Origin: Aerococcus viridans | GTDB lineage: Bacteria; Bacillota; Bacilli; Lactobacillales; Aerococcaceae | Direction of reading: 5' to 3' | NCBI RefSeq assembly: GCF_002871935.1 | Contig: NZ_PNHQ01000002.1 | Coordinates: forward strand, 62,001 to 126,000 | DNA length: 64,000 nt | Shown: positions 23,425-33,741 of the stretch, in pieces | Numbering within the stretch: position 1 is the stretch's first letter | Layout of the letters: each line of letters opens with the position of its first letter | The notes under the pieces: generated by a model | Database searches by the model: none | What the model saw: only the letters and a program-made list of their open reading frames with translations | Told to the model about the DNA's origin: nothing | Position numbers and translations under genes: made by a program

Positions 23425-24450
23425 CTAATCACCACCTTTAATCGCTTGACTTGGCCAAAATAGATGCCCATTGGTAGCTGCCATGATTGCTTTAATTGAA
23501 TGGAGTCGATTTTCTGCCTGTATAAACTGTTTAGCATAGTCTGCCTGGAAGACTTCATCGGTCACTTCCATTTCTTTATAGCCATATTGATCTAATACCT
23601 GTTGTCCATACGTTGTTTCTGCATCATGGAAGGCAGGTAGACAATGCAGGAAAATAAACTGATCTGATTCTACATGATCAATTAACTTTTGGTTAACTTG
23701 AAATGGCATTAATTGTTGAATACGTTCTTCAAAACTGGCTTCTTCTCCCATAGATACCCACACATCCGTATAAATAACCGTAGCTGATTTAACTGCTGCA
23801 TAAGGATCATTTGTAACTATTATTTTAGTTTGCGTCGTCTTCGCTATATCTTCTGCCGCCTTTAAAATCATTTGATCAGGTTCTAATTCTGGACTAGTTG
23901 CAATCGTTATGTCCACGCCTAATTTTGCACCGGCAATCATTAGAGAGTTCGCCATATTATTACGACCATCACCTAGATAAACCAAATGCTGCTCTTTTAA
24001 AGTGCCAAATATTTCTTTTATCGTCATAAAATCTGCGATCATTTGCGTTGGATGCCAAGAATCAGTTAACCCATTCCAAACTGGCACACCAGCATGCGCC
24101 CCTAATAGTTCAACTGCTTCTTGGTCAAACCCACGATATTCGATGCCATCGAACATTGAACCTAACACTTTTGCCGTATCAATGACTGATTCTTTTTTGC
24201 CAAGTTGAATATCATTAGCCCCAAGATATTCGGGATGTCCACCTAAGTCATTTACCGCAACGGTAAAGGCTGCACGTGTACGAGTGGATGATTTCTCAAA
24301 TAAAAGTGCGATATTTTGACCTTTTAAATATTCATGAGGAATATTGGCTTGCTTTAAATGCTTCAAATGTAAGGCGAAATCAATCAAAAATTCAATTTCT
24401 TGACTAGTGTAATCTAATAATTTTAAAAAGTTTTTATTTTGTAAATTCAT
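23425..24450 (-). CDS. argF: Ornithine carbamoyltransferase (anabolic)
   Basis: The 341-aa protein has the carbamoyl-phosphate motif SSTRTRAAF (about residue 55), HPTQMIADF, and the ornithine-binding motif HCLPAFHD. It makes citrulline from ornithine and carbamoyl phosphate. Its position in the arg operon, next to argB and argC and not to arcA or arcC, supports the anabolic assignment. It starts 15 bases after argB. argG and argH are not in the window. Confidence 0.93.
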   Translation of the reverse strand: MNLQNKNFLKLLDYTSQEIEFLIDFALHLKHLKQANIPHEYLKGQNIALLFEKSSTRTRAAFTVAVNDLGGHPEYLGANDIQLGKKESVIDTAKVLGSMFDGIEYRGFDQEAVELLGAHAGVPVWNGLTDSWHPTQMIADFMTIKEIFGTLKEQHLVYLGDGRNNMANSLMIAGAKLGVDITIATSPELEPDQMILKAAEDIAKTTQTKIIVTNDPYAAVKSATVIYTDVWVSMGEEASFEERIQQLMPFQVNQKLIDHVESDQFIFLHCLPAFHDAETTYGQQVLDQYGYKEMEVTDEVFQADYAKQFIQAENRLHSIKAIMAATNGHLFWPSQAIKGGD

Positions 24451-24464
24451 TTTCTTACCACCTT

Positions 24465-25328
24465 TTACGCTGTAATCATTGTACCGAGGCCATTTTTAGT
24501 AAAAAGTTCTAAAATAATAGCATGAGGAATAGTGCCGTCAATAATTTGACATGAGTGAACGCCAGATTGAATTGCACTAAGACAATTTTTTACCTTAGGA
24601 ATCATACCTCCAGTAATTACTTCATTTTCAATTGCTATTTGAATTTCTTTAGCGGACATTTCTGAATATAAGCTAGTGGGATCAGCTGGATCCTCATATA
24701 TGCCATTAATATCCGTTAGATAGATCATTTTCTCTGCTTTTAAAGCTGAGGCAATTGCGGCTGCAGCTTCATCAGAATTGATATTCAAGCTCTCCCCCTG
24801 AGGTCCATAAGCAATCGGTGAAATAACAGGTAATATATTATCTGCAAGCATTTGATGCAGATATGCTGTATTTACTTTGGTAACTTCTCCCACCAACCCC
24901 AACGCTTCATCTTTCTTCACTGCCTCCATTACCTTATTGTCCTTACCTGATATTGAAATAGCAGCAATCCCTTCTTCATTTAGCATAGTTGTCAAATTTG
25001 GTGAAATCAACCCTGTTAATACCATCTCCACTGTCCGCATCACATCATGAGAAGTCACTCGCAAACCATTCATAAATTGCGGTTCAACTGCCTGTAACTC
25101 AAGCATCCGGTTAATTTCAGGTCCACCACCATGCACAATAATTGGTTTCATACCCGCATAAGATAGCCAAGCAATATCTGAAATTACTCGCTGACGAATT
25201 TCTTCAGAAACCATTGCATGCCCACCATATTTAATGACTATAATTTTTTGATAAAAATCTTTTATATAGGCCAACGAATCAATTAAAATATTAGCCTTTT
25301 CAATATCTTGCTTACTAATTTCTATCAC
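24465..25328 (-). CDS. argB: Acetylglutamate kinase
   Basis: The 287-aa protein has [14 protein letters not shown] near residue 30, [17 protein letters not shown] near 57, and [15 protein letters not shown] near 181, all typical of ArgB. It phosphorylates N-acetylglutamate and is often feedback-inhibited by arginine. The start is a GTG at 25328 behind TTAGGAGGGGGATAAAA. It is the first gene after the two T-box riboswitches, and so of the arg operon. Confidence 0.95.
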   Translation of the reverse strand: MIEISKQDIEKANILIDSLAYIKDFYQKIIVIKYGGHAMVSEEIRQRVISDIAWLSYAGMKPIIVHGGGPEINRMLELQAVEPQFMNGLRVTSHDVMRTVEMVLTGLISPNLTTMLNEEGIAAISISGKDNKVMEAVKKDEALGLVGEVTKVNTAYLHQMLADNILPVISPIAYGPQGESLNINSDEAAAAIASALKAEKMIYLTDINGIYEDPADPTSLYSEMSAKEIQIAIENEVITGGMIPKVKNCLSAIQSGVHSCQIIDGTIPHAIILELFTKNGLGTMITA

Positions 25329-25346
25329 TTTTATCCCCCTCCTAAT

Positions 25347-25600
25347 AAAAAATACCCCTATATCTGCTTATTGCAAATATAGAGGCGTTTAACCGCGATA
25401 CCACTCTACTTAGCCTTTTCACAACTACTTGAAAAAGACTATCTCTTATCCTAACGTGGATATTACGTCCTTGTTCAGTTTAACCCTTACAAGAAATCTA
25501 TAAAGCACGATTCATTTGGTTAATATCAGTAGTCTCACACCGTCACTACCTCGCTAAGTATATACCGCAAATTACTAACTTTATCTTTGATTCAATTATA
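25347..25600 (-). ncRNA. T-box riboswitch 1 (Arg, CGU specifier), adjacent to argB
   Basis: On the minus strand the T-box sequence AGAGTGGTATCGCGG (25393-25407) precedes a terminator hairpin (CGCCTCTATATTTGC pairing with GCAGATATAGGGG, 25353-25387) and six T. Stem I has an apical loop with GGTG near 25530-25550. The specifier is read as CGU (25507-25509) in the context TGAAT-CGT-GC, which codes for Arg. Uncharged tRNA-Arg should stabilise the antiterminator and allow argB transcription. Confidence 0.9.
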
Positions 25601-25601
25601 T

Positions 25602-25849
25602 AAAAAAAGCCCCGTCCCATGTTCAAATAGAACATAGAGACGAGGCTTATCCGTGGTACCACTCTAGTTAATTCAAATCGAATTCACTCATTTTTGTTAA
25701 CGCTGCATCAGCGAAATTGACTACTTGTCATTCACCAATTTATCCATGAAGTGCGGTTCAGCAACCTTATCATATTAGGCTTCCACTCTATCCTAATTCG
25801 CTGTAAATCCAATAGTTACCTACTCTCTCCATACTTGATTTTAAATATT
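25602..25849 (-). ncRNA. T-box riboswitch 2 (Arg, CGC specifier), upstream of T-box 1
   Basis: On the minus strand AGAGTGGTACCACGG (25651-25665) is the T-box, followed by a long terminator hairpin (GCCTCGTCTCTATGTTC with GAACATGGGACGGGGC, 25609-25647) and seven T. The specifier is read as CGC (25753-25755) in the context TGAAC-CGC-AC, which codes for Arg. ATTAGG and CCTAAT form the apical stem of Stem I. A transcript must pass both terminators in turn to reach argB. Confidence 0.92.
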
Positions 25850-25855
25850 TCTATT

Positions 25856-25884
25856 ATTCTATTAGAAAATAATGATAATGTCAA
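25856..25884 (-). promoter_or_regulatory. Promoter of the tandem T-box arg operon
   Basis: TTGACA (25879-25884, minus strand), 17-base spacer and TAGAAT (25856-25861). It lies directly upstream of the first T-box and after the carB stop at 25965, so the arg operon starts here and not only from carB. Confidence 0.85.
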
Positions 25885-25964
25885 TTAAATTTTAATCCTT
25901 TTTTAAATATGGTGATATATATTTTATAACACAACCTTGTAAATATTAGACTAATTGAAAGCAA

Positions 25965-28900
25965 CTAGCTTTTTTCTTCTAAAGCCGTAGCATAAGCTTT
26001 AAAAGTATCTAAATGGGTAAAAAGTGGTACAAGGTGACTAATAGCTGCCATTCTAGTAGATAAACCTCTTTCGTAACCAGGTACATTACCTGTGGTATCT
26101 ACTACGATTTGCCCCTTATCTTGAATGATAAACTGGTCTAAATCTTCAGTATTCTTAAAGCTAGTAAAGACCTCAGATATTATTTCTTTTGAACTATCAT
26201 TAATATTTACTACTATTTCGTAACCAGCATTATATAGATTTTTTAAACTATTTTGAATTTCTTCTAATTCATTTTCGAATATATTGAATACGATAGTGCC
26301 TTTTTTGATTAAAGGAATATTCGCTCCCTCAAAAGCGTTTTGTAAAGCACTAGCATAAGTTTTTCCAGTACCCATCACTTCACCAGTAGATTTCATTTCT
26401 GGACTTACAGCAGGATCAACACCATTTAACTTAGTAAAAGAGAATACGGGTGCTTTTACATGTACCTCATCTCCAGTATAGTCATATAAACCAGTTCCCA
26501 ATCCTTGGGCTTTTAAGCTAGTTCCCATAATCACGTTAGTAGCAATTTGTGCAATCTCAATATCAGTCACTTTAGATAGGAAAGGCAAAGTTCTGCTTGC
26601 TCTCGGATTCACTTCGATTACAAAAACTTCTTCATTCTCTACGATAAATTGAATATTTACCATTCCAATAGTTCCTAAGCCATTACCAATTTTAACTGTT
26701 TCTTCTATAACCTGATCAATCACTGGTTGAGACAATCTTTGTGTCGGGAATACGGCCATAGAATCCCCAGAGTGAACACCAGCAGCTTCAATATGTTCCA
26801 TAATTCCTGGGATAAAGACATCTTGTCCGTCACAAATAGCGTCCACTTCAACTTCTATTCCTTGCACATAATGGTCAATTAAAATTGGTGCTTCACGGTT
26901 TAATTTTTTACTTTCAACCAAAGCATCATTCATATATGTAGTTAAATCTTCTTGATTATAAACTACTTCCATTCCTCTACCACCTAAGACAAAAGAAGGT
27001 CTAACTAAAACTGGATAGCCACCTATTTTTTCAGGTATTGCAAGAGCCTCTTCTAAATTCAAAGCTGTATCTCCTTTTGGTTGTGCAATTCCTAATTGTT
27101 TTAAGGCCTGTTCAAATAGTTTTCTATCCTCTGCACGATTCATATCTTCAACTGATGTCCCAAGAATTTGAACACCTGCTTGAGTTAAATCATTGGCCAA
27201 GTTAATTGCTGTTTGGCCACCAAATTGAATCATCACACCTACCGGTTGTTCACGTTCAATAATTGCCATAACATTTTCAAAAGTAACGGGTTCAAAGAAT
27301 AATTTGTCAGATATCGAAAAGTCTGTAGAAACTGTTTCTGGATTAGAATTGATGATTAGCGCTTCATACCCAGCCTTTTGTAATGCTTTAACACAATGTA
27401 CTGTCGCATAATCAAATTCGATTCCTTGACCTATTCGAATTGGACCAGATCCTAAAACTAAGACAGATTGCTTATCTGTAGTCGTTTTTGGCTTGTTTTC
27501 TCCGTTATAAGAAGTGAAGTAGTAACCAGATTCACCATAATCTCCCATTCCCCAAATTGTAACCGGAATAAAGTTTGGCGTGATGCCATTGGATTCTCTA
27601 AGGTCCTTCACTTCGCTAGCAGTTAAGCCAGCAATTTCTGCAATTGTTTGATCATCAAAGCCATTCTTTTTCGCCTCTCTTACTATTTCAAAGTTTTGAG
27701 GTTGATCTTTGATAGCTTTTTCGATGTCTACGATATGTTTGATAGCTTGAAGGAATAATGGACGAATTTTAGTTAATTCATATGCCTCTTCAACTTTCAT
27801 ACCGCGACGAATTGCTTCAGCTAGATAGAATATCCGATCGTCTTTTACCTCTACTAGCTCTTTCATAATCTTTTCATCTGAAGCGTTACTAGCATCCACA
27901 TCAAATAAATGAGCATGGCCATTATCCAATGATTGAATAGATTTTAGTAAAGATTCTTCAATTGATTGCCCAAGTGACATGACTTCACCTGTAGCCTTCA
28001 TTTGCGTCGTCAAGCTTCTACCGGCATGTTTAAATTTATCATTAGAAAAACGCGGTACCTTTGCAACAGTATAAGTGATATCTTTTGGATCATAGTCAGA
28101 AAAATGCGTCTTCGTGTAAGGGTTATACAACTCATTAAAGCAGTAACCTACTGCGATTTTGGCTGCTACACGAGCGATAGGGAATCCTGTTGCTTTTGAA
28201 GCTAGAGCTGAAGAACGCGAGACACGTGGATTTACTTCGATAATATAGTATTCATTACTATCAGGTTTTAGAGCCAATTGCACATTACAACCACCCTCAA
28301 TTTCTAAAGCTTGAATAATTTTAAGTGCAACTTCAGCTAGCAAATCATTCTGTTCATCGTTAAGAGATTGATTAGGGGCAAATACAATTGAATCACCCGT
28401 ATGAACACCTACTGGATCGAAATTCTCCATAGATGTAATTACTTTGGCTTCTCCCGAACTATCTCGCATTACTTCGTATTCTATTTCCTGGTAACCAGCA
28501 ATAGATTTCTCAATTAGACATTGGCTTACCGGTGATAACGTCAAACCATTTTTAACAATCTGTTCAAGTGAATCTTGATCTTCACAAATACCACCGCCTG
28601 ATCCACCCATTGTAAAAGCTGGGCGTACAATGATAGGGTAGCCAATAGAATTGGCAAAATCGATTGCTTCATCAACTGTGTGCACAATGGTTGAATCAGG
28701 AACTGGTTGACCAATTGACGTCATCAAGTTTTTAAATAATTCTCGATCCTCAGCTTGATCAATCGCTTCTAGGTTGGTCCCTATTAATTCAATACCTAGT
28801 TCTTCTAAAATTCCAGAAGCATCCAATGTCAAAGCCATATTTAAACCCGTTTGACCACCTAACGAGGGTAAAATTGCGTCTGGCTTTTCATCATAAAGGA

Positions 28901-29129
28901 TCTTAGAAACCATTTCTTCAGTAATCGGCTCGATATATATTTTGTCTGCTATTTTTCGATCAGTCATTATGGTCGCTGGATTCGAATTAATCAGAACAAC
29001 TTCGTAGCCTTCTTCTTTTAAAGCAAGACAAGCTTGGGTTCCAGCATAGTCAAATTCGGCAGCTTGTCCAATAACAATTGGACCTGATCCGATAACTAGA
29101 ATTTTGTGAATATCTGTTCTCTTTGGCAT
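25965..29129 (-). CDS. carB: Carbamoyl-phosphate synthase large subunit
   Basis: The 1054-aa protein has two homologous ATP-grasp halves (KILVIGSGPIVIGQAAEFDY at the start and VLVLGSGPIRIGQGIEFDYA near residue 555) and the MGS-like C-terminal domain that binds effectors. It joins bicarbonate, ammonia from the small subunit and two ATP to form carbamoyl phosphate for ArgF or pyrimidine synthesis. The small subunit gene carA is usually directly upstream, but is absent here. The neighbouring arg operon suggests an arginine-linked copy. AAGGGGAAAAAAT precedes the ATG. Confidence 0.95.
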   Translation of the reverse strand: MPKRTDIHKILVIGSGPIVIGQAAEFDYAGTQACLALKEEGYEVVLINSNPATIMTDRKIADKIYIEPITEEMVSKILYDEKPDAILPSLGGQTGLNMALTLDASGILEELGIELIGTNLEAIDQAEDRELFKNLMTSIGQPVPDSTIVHTVDEAIDFANSIGYPIIVRPAFTMGGSGGGICEDQDSLEQIVKNGLTLSPVSQCLIEKSIAGYQEIEYEVMRDSSGEAKVITSMENFDPVGVHTGDSIVFAPNQSLNDEQNDLLAEVALKIIQALEIEGGCNVQLALKPDSNEYYIIEVNPRVSRSSALASKATGFPIARVAAKIAVGYCFNELYNPYTKTHFSDYDPKDITYTVAKVPRFSNDKFKHAGRSLTTQMKATGEVMSLGQSIEESLLKSIQSLDNGHAHLFDVDASNASDEKIMKELVEVKDDRIFYLAEAIRRGMKVEEAYELTKIRPLFLQAIKHIVDIEKAIKDQPQNFEIVREAKKNGFDDQTIAEIAGLTASEVKDLRESNGITPNFIPVTIWGMGDYGESGYYFTSYNGENKPKTTTDKQSVLVLGSGPIRIGQGIEFDYATVHCVKALQKAGYEALIINSNPETVSTDFSISDKLFFEPVTFENVMAIIEREQPVGVMIQFGGQTAINLANDLTQAGVQILGTSVEDMNRAEDRKLFEQALKQLGIAQPKGDTALNLEEALAIPEKIGGYPVLVRPSFVLGGRGMEVVYNQEDLTTYMNDALVESKKLNREAPILIDHYVQGIEVEVDAICDGQDVFIPGIMEHIEAAGVHSGDSMAVFPTQRLSQPVIDQVIEETVKIGNGLGTIGMVNIQFIVENEEVFVIEVNPRASRTLPFLSKVTDIEIAQIATNVIMGTSLKAQGLGTGLYDYTGDEVHVKAPVFSFTKLNGVDPAVSPEMKSTGEVMGTGKTYASALQNAFEGANIPLIKKGTIVFNIFENELEEIQNSLKNLYNAGYEIVVNINDSSKEIISEVFTSFKNTEDLDQFIIQDKGQIVVDTTGNVPGYERGLSTRMAAISHLVPLFTHLDTFKAYATALEEKS

Positions 29130-29717
29130 ATTTTTTCCCCTTTTCTAATGGCCTACCGATTGCATAACAAATCCACCAATTTCCCTAAATCGCTTAGTTC
29201 CAAATAAATGTCTGAAACTAAGGATTTATTAGAAATTAGATGCTGATTGGCTTATTAAAAAAATATCTTCACGTGCTTTCATAAGCAGTTCAGTGTAATT
29301 CTTGGTCAGTCGACTCTATACACGTTTGTGAAGTAGTTTTTCCTCTGATGTACTTTACGCTATGTTGAATTATAGGTCAAACAGAAAATGAAAAAAAATA
29401 TATATTTCTCATTTATTCACAACTATTTTATTATCAAAAAACCATTTATTACTATATATGTAATAAATTAGTAACTGATATCTCCTAACAGTATTCAAAT
29501 ATATATAATACAATTTTTGTATTTTATATGGCCATTATTTTATTTTTTTACTAGATGGCAGAACTTTATCAAGCATACTAGTAGATAAAAACGAATACGC
29601 TATAAGCGCTACCCATTAGAGCTAAACTACAATTCACTATCTAAGAACATAGATGAAATCTGAATACATTCGATAACCATTTACTGATGTCAATAAATTT
29701 CTCTAGTAAACAAAAAA
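29130..29717 (-). promoter_or_regulatory. carB leader and upstream AT-rich gap
   Basis: A promoter for carB is likely at TTGACC (29375-29380), 17-base spacer and TAAAGT (29352-29357), which leaves a leader of about 215 bases. The leader has a nine-base-pair hairpin at about 29196-29226 (CTTAGTTTC with GGAACTAAG, 12-base loop). Upstream is an inverted repeat ATTTATTAC / GTAATAAAT (29444-29452 and 29460-29468). I find no gene here and no recognised riboswitch. Confidence 0.5.
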
Positions 29718-29888
29718 GAGGCTACGACAAAAATATCTCAGCCTCTCTTTGCTATATAAAACATGTTTATAATCGGGTTTCAAAAGTCAGCCTTGTCCGA
29801 TACTACCCAAAATACGCCAATCACATTTCGTTATTCTTCGGCTGTTGGTCTAGTACGTCAACGCTAAACGACTTTTGTCTCATCTTCT
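29718..29888 (+). repeat. 171-bp non-coding repeat, copy 1
   Basis: This stretch matches 42257-42427 over its whole length (about 85 percent by eye, same length). It starts GAGGCT and ends TCTCATCTTCT. The starting hairpin seen in copy 2 is partly decayed here. Both ends show similar sequence on opposite strands (GGGACAAAA-type and TTTTGTCTCA), like imperfect terminal inverted repeats. It lies just after the rpoD stop on the opposite side to transcription. Confidence 0.8.
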
Positions 29889-29897
29889 CTAATATAT

Positions 29898-31022
29898 TTA
29901 TTCTAAGAAATCTTTCAATTGTTTTGAACGAGATGGGTGGCGTAACTTTCTCAAAGCTTTCGCTTCAATTTGACGAATTCGTTCACGAGTAACACCAAAT
30001 TGTTGCCCAACTTGCTCTAATGTCTTCGATTGACCATCTTCTAATCCAAAACGTAAACGCAACACATTTTCTTCACGATCTGTCAGAGTATCTAGTACTT
30101 CGTTTAATTGTTCTTTCAATAATTCAGCAGAAGTATAGTCAGCTGGGCTTGTAGCATCAAGGTCCTCAATGAAATCTCCTAAATGAGAATCATCTTCTTC
30201 ACCAATTGGTGTTTCAAGTGACACTGGCTCTTGCGCTATTTTAAGAATATCACGTACTTTTTCAGTTGGTAAGTCCATTTCAGCCCCAATTTCTTCTGGG
30301 GTTGGTTCGCGGCCAAGGTCTTGTAATAGTTGGCGTTGAATACGAACTAACTTGTTAATCGTTTCGACCATATGTACTGGAATACGGATTGTACGTGCTT
30401 GGTCAGCGATGGCACGAGTAATTGCTTGTCGAATCCACCACGTAGCATATGTAGAAAACTTGAATCCTTTATGATAATCAAATTTCTCAACAGCTTTCAT
30501 CAGACCCATATTTCCTTCTTGAATTAAATCTAAGAAAGACATACCACGTCCTACATAACGTTTTGCAATAGACACAACTAAACGTAAGTTTGCTTCCGCT
30601 AATTCTTGTTTAGCTATTGGATCCCCTTGCTCAATACGTTGTGCTAAGGAAACCTCTTCGTCAGCCGTTAATAATTCAACACGACCAATTTCTTTCAAAT
30701 ACATTCTAACTGGATCATTGATTTTAACATCAGAAGCAACAGAAGTAGGATCTACCTCTTCTTTTTTCACTTTTTCAGCTTCCTTGTCGGCTTCTTTGTC
30801 CATTTGGCGCATTGTTGGTTCGCCATTTTCATCCACAACTGCAATACCTTGATCTTCGAATTTTTCAATCAGGCTATCCATTTCTTTATCATCCAATTCG
30901 AAAGGTTGTGCGATTTTATCGCTTAAATCAGTATACTGAATTGTACCAAAAATTTTCTTCTCAGCTATTAATTGTTTGGTAGCTTGGTTAAGTGTGATAC
31001 CATCCACTTTTTTCTTTGCCAT
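29898..31022 (-). CDS. rpoD: Primary sigma factor RpoD (sigma A)
   Basis: The 374-aa protein has region 1.1-like N-terminal acidic sequence, region 1.2 ([20 protein letters not shown]), region 2 ([24 protein letters not shown] motif seen as [20 protein letters not shown]), region 3 and region 4 ([20 protein letters not shown]). It directs RNA polymerase to house-keeping promoters of TTGACA/TATAAT type, which fits the promoters seen in this window. It follows dnaG by 42 bases, as in other Firmicutes. Confidence 0.97.
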   Translation of the reverse strand: MAKKKVDGITLNQATKQLIAEKKIFGTIQYTDLSDKIAQPFELDDKEMDSLIEKFEDQGIAVVDENGEPTMRQMDKEADKEAEKVKKEEVDPTSVASDVKINDPVRMYLKEIGRVELLTADEEVSLAQRIEQGDPIAKQELAEANLRLVVSIAKRYVGRGMSFLDLIQEGNMGLMKAVEKFDYHKGFKFSTYATWWIRQAITRAIADQARTIRIPVHMVETINKLVRIQRQLLQDLGREPTPEEIGAEMDLPTEKVRDILKIAQEPVSLETPIGEEDDSHLGDFIEDLDATSPADYTSAELLKEQLNEVLDTLTDREENVLRLRFGLEDGQSKTLEQVGQQFGVTRERIRQIEAKALRKLRHPSRSKQLKDFLE

Positions 31023-31064
31023 TCAATTCGCTCCTAACATAAATCAAAAATTAGCATCATTAAA

Positions 31065-32984
31065 TTAACTATTACGATTTTTTAGTTGTTTCAATAAATC
31101 AATTTTTTTCTTGATCAAAATACCAATTTGTGCAAAATCATCTACGGATTTTGCATAAGCAATTTCATCATCTAAAGTTTGCATCTTTTGTTCTATACTC
31201 CCTTTAGTTTGTATATTATAAATAAGGTCTTCCACTTCACCTTCACCAATATCAGGGGCGACTTCTAAGTTCATTACTTCAGCAACCAAACGTTGCTCTT
31301 CAGCGCCTGTTAAAGCTTGTAAGAAGTCTCCTGGATCTATTTCACCATCTATGTTTTGTTTCCTATCCCTATAGTCTGACAGTAGCATATAGACCGTTTC
31401 AACTTCACTAGATTGGAAATGAAAATCCTTATTCGCTATGAGTAACCATGTCTCACTATTATAGAGTAAACGATACAACAATAGCAATTCACTTTTTTCA
31501 AGTTGTGTCTTTTTCTGACCTCTTGTAACTCCAACCTCAGGCACTGCTAGGTTACCATCATTAAAATACTGAGATGACCTATGGCCCTGTTCCTGATATG
31601 ATTGATAATTCTGTTTATTTGAAGTATAACTCTCTAATTGTTGCAAGAGTGTATCTTTAGATACACCCGTATCTTCAGAAATTTCACTGATATAAATATC
31701 TCGCTCAATCGCTTGCTGTGTTTTTGCAATCGCCTCAAGCATCACATTTATAAACTGAATCTTTCCATTGTCCGTTTCAAGAGAAAACTTCTTCCGATAG
31801 AAGTTTCTCATAAAATGTATCGGACTCATTCTTTTATTTATAACAAAATTGGCATACTTCTCGCCACCATATTTTTGTATAAATTCGTCTGGATCTAAAT
31901 TCTGTTCAAAAGATAGCACATTTATTTTCAATCGATTACTTTGATCTTGAATCAAATTGATCGCTCGTAACGTTGCTTTTTGACCTGGAGTATCTCCATC
32001 ATAAGCAATTAAGATTTGTTTGCTTGCCTTTTCAATCACTCTAATTTGATTACTAGTTAAACTTGTTCCCATAGAGGCAACACCGTTTCCTATACCCTCA
32101 TTATGAGAAGCAATTACATCCATAAAACCTTCAAACAATACAAGTTCTTTGGCTCGTCTAGCTTCACTTTGAGCTAAATCAAGATTAAATAGGAAAGTAT
32201 TCTTTTCAAAAATCTCTGTCTCAGGACTATTTAAATATTTAGCAGCATCAGGATAGTTCTTTTGATGCATCGACCCAGGTAAAATCCGCCCAGAGAAACC
32301 CACAGTCTTACCTATTACATCTCTTAGTGGAAACATAATTCTACCAGCAAACCGATCTTTTAAACGATCTTGATCCCCTACAAAAATGCCAGACAGTTGT
32401 AATTCTTCAACCGTAAATTCTTTATTTAAAAGGTGCTGAGCTGCTAACCTACCATCTTCAGGTGCAATACCTATTTGATAGGTTTCTAGTGTTTCTTTAC
32501 GCAATCCTCGATCATATAGATATTGCAATCCTAGATTTCCATTTTCAGTATTCATCAACAAATAGTGATAAAATTGCCTTAATTCTTCATGAATTTGAAT
32601 TAACCGATTCTGTGTATTACTATAGTTGTTTGTCTGCTGTCCATCTTCTAGAGCAGACCAGTCGAAAGAGACTGAAACATTTCCAAGTTCTGTTACTTTC
32701 TGAACAGCTTGTGGGAATGTATAGCCTTCAATTTCTTCCATAAAACGAAAAACATTACCCCCTCGACCACATGAAAAACAGTGAAAAATCTGTTTTTCTT
32801 CATTTACTGTGAACGAAGGCGTACGTTCTTCATGAAATGGACAATAACCAAAATAGTTACGGCCTCTTTTTTGTAAGTCAACAAACTGACTAGTTATATC
32901 AAGGATATTTACATTGTTTTTGACTTCATTAATGACTTCCTCTGGAATAAAATTCGCCAATTGACCACCTACTTTTGCCGGCAA
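31065..32984 (-). CDS. dnaG: DNA primase
   Basis: The 639-aa protein has an N-terminal CHC2 zinc finger (GYCPFHEERTPSF, FHCFSCGRGGN), the Toprim core (LVLFEGFMDVIASHNEG, IAYDGDTPGQKA) and a C-terminal helicase-interaction region. It makes RNA primers for the replication fork. The gene is followed by rpoD on the same strand; rpsU, often the first gene of this operon, is not adjacent. Length is slightly longer than the common 600 aa. Confidence 0.97.
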   Translation of the reverse strand: MPAKVGGQLANFIPEEVINEVKNNVNILDITSQFVDLQKRGRNYFGYCPFHEERTPSFTVNEEKQIFHCFSCGRGGNVFRFMEEIEGYTFPQAVQKVTELGNVSVSFDWSALEDGQQTNNYSNTQNRLIQIHEELRQFYHYLLMNTENGNLGLQYLYDRGLRKETLETYQIGIAPEDGRLAAQHLLNKEFTVEELQLSGIFVGDQDRLKDRFAGRIMFPLRDVIGKTVGFSGRILPGSMHQKNYPDAAKYLNSPETEIFEKNTFLFNLDLAQSEARRAKELVLFEGFMDVIASHNEGIGNGVASMGTSLTSNQIRVIEKASKQILIAYDGDTPGQKATLRAINLIQDQSNRLKINVLSFEQNLDPDEFIQKYGGEKYANFVINKRMSPIHFMRNFYRKKFSLETDNGKIQFINVMLEAIAKTQQAIERDIYISEISEDTGVSKDTLLQQLESYTSNKQNYQSYQEQGHRSSQYFNDGNLAVPEVGVTRGQKKTQLEKSELLLLYRLLYNSETWLLIANKDFHFQSSEVETVYMLLSDYRDRKQNIDGEIDPGDFLQALTGAEEQRLVAEVMNLEVAPDIGEGEVEDLIYNIQTKGSIEQKMQTLDDEIAYAKSVDDFAQIGILIKKKIDLLKQLKNRNS

Positions 32985-33051
32985 AAACTCACAATAAATA
33001 TAGCGGAAACCAAATCAAAATGCAATCGATATGGACATATTATTTGAATAA

Positions 33052-33657
33052 TTATTCTTCAAGTTCAAATTCGCCATCTAAAACAGCTTGAATAATTTCC
33101 CAAGCTTCGTCTCTACCATTTTTTGTTTCAGCTGAAAATGGTAAAATTTGATCAATTGATTCTAATCCTAATGTTTTATAAATATCACTTAGGTGTTTAT
33201 TCCATTGACTTTTCTTAATTTTGTCACTTTTTGTTGCGATAACAAAATAAGGTACGCCATGGTAATCCATGAATTCTTTCATTTGAATATCATCTTTGGT
33301 TGGTTTATGGCGAAAGTCCACTACAAGAAGTGCTAAAACTAGGTTTTCACGGGTAGTAAAATATGTTTCTAACATCTCGCCCCATTTTGCTTTTTCAGTT
33401 TTACTCACTCTAGCGTATCCATATCCAGGAACGTCTACAAAATAGAACAAATCTTCAATTTGATAGTAATTTAACTGTTGTGTTTTTCCAGGCTTACTTG
33501 ATGTTCTAGCCAATTTTTTTCGATTAATCATCGTATTGATAAATGAACTTTTTCCAACATTTGACCGTCCCGCTAAAGCAATCTCAGGTATTGTAGAAGC
33601 TGGATACTGCTCTGGCCTTACGGCTGAGATTAGAAATTCAACATTATGCACGTCCAT
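33052..33657 (-). CDS. ysxC: Ribosome biogenesis GTPase YsxC/EngB
   Basis: From the ATG at 33657 (behind AAAGGAGATTTTC) the protein has 201 aa. The G motifs are G1 GRSNVGKS, G3 DVPGYG, and G4 ATKSDKI, with G5 FSAET. It is an essential GTPase that helps to assemble the large ribosomal subunit. The gene follows clpX on the same strand, which is common in Firmicutes. A longer reading from 33723 lacks a ribosome binding site and would overlap the terminator. Confidence 0.95.
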   Translation of the reverse strand: MDVHNVEFLISAVRPEQYPASTIPEIALAGRSNVGKSSFINTMINRKKLARTSSKPGKTQQLNYYQIEDLFYFVDVPGYGYARVSKTEKAKWGEMLETYFTTRENLVLALLVVDFRHKPTKDDIQMKEFMDYHGVPYFVIATKSDKIKKSQWNKHLSDIYKTLGLESIDQILPFSAETKNGRDEAWEIIQAVLDGEFELEE

Positions 33658-33676
33658 GAAAATCTCCTTTCTGACA

Positions 33677-33706
33677 CAAAAAGGAAAGACTAAAGCCAGT
33701 CTTTCC
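33677..33706 (-). terminator. Terminator between clpX and ysxC
   Basis: Minus-strand stem of nine base pairs (GGAAAGACT with AGTCTTTCC, 33683-33706) followed by five T. It should reduce read-through from clpX into ysxC. Confidence 0.75.
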
Positions 33707-33741
33707 CATTGTATTTCATACATTGCAACGCTTAGACTTAT

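Noticed and set aside
29222..29298. A short open frame on the minus strand upstream of carB (contains LTKNYTELLMKARED) that could be the end of a lost carA
   Set aside because: The frame is only about 25 codons and the sequence does not match the usual CarA C terminus, so I treat it as chance.
29590..29640. A tRNA-like D-arm on the minus strand (TAGCTCTAATGGGTAGCGC) upstream of carB
   Set aside because: No matching anticodon arm, T-arm (GTTCRA) or acceptor stem can be built around it, so it is not a tRNA gene. A remnant is possible but not supported.
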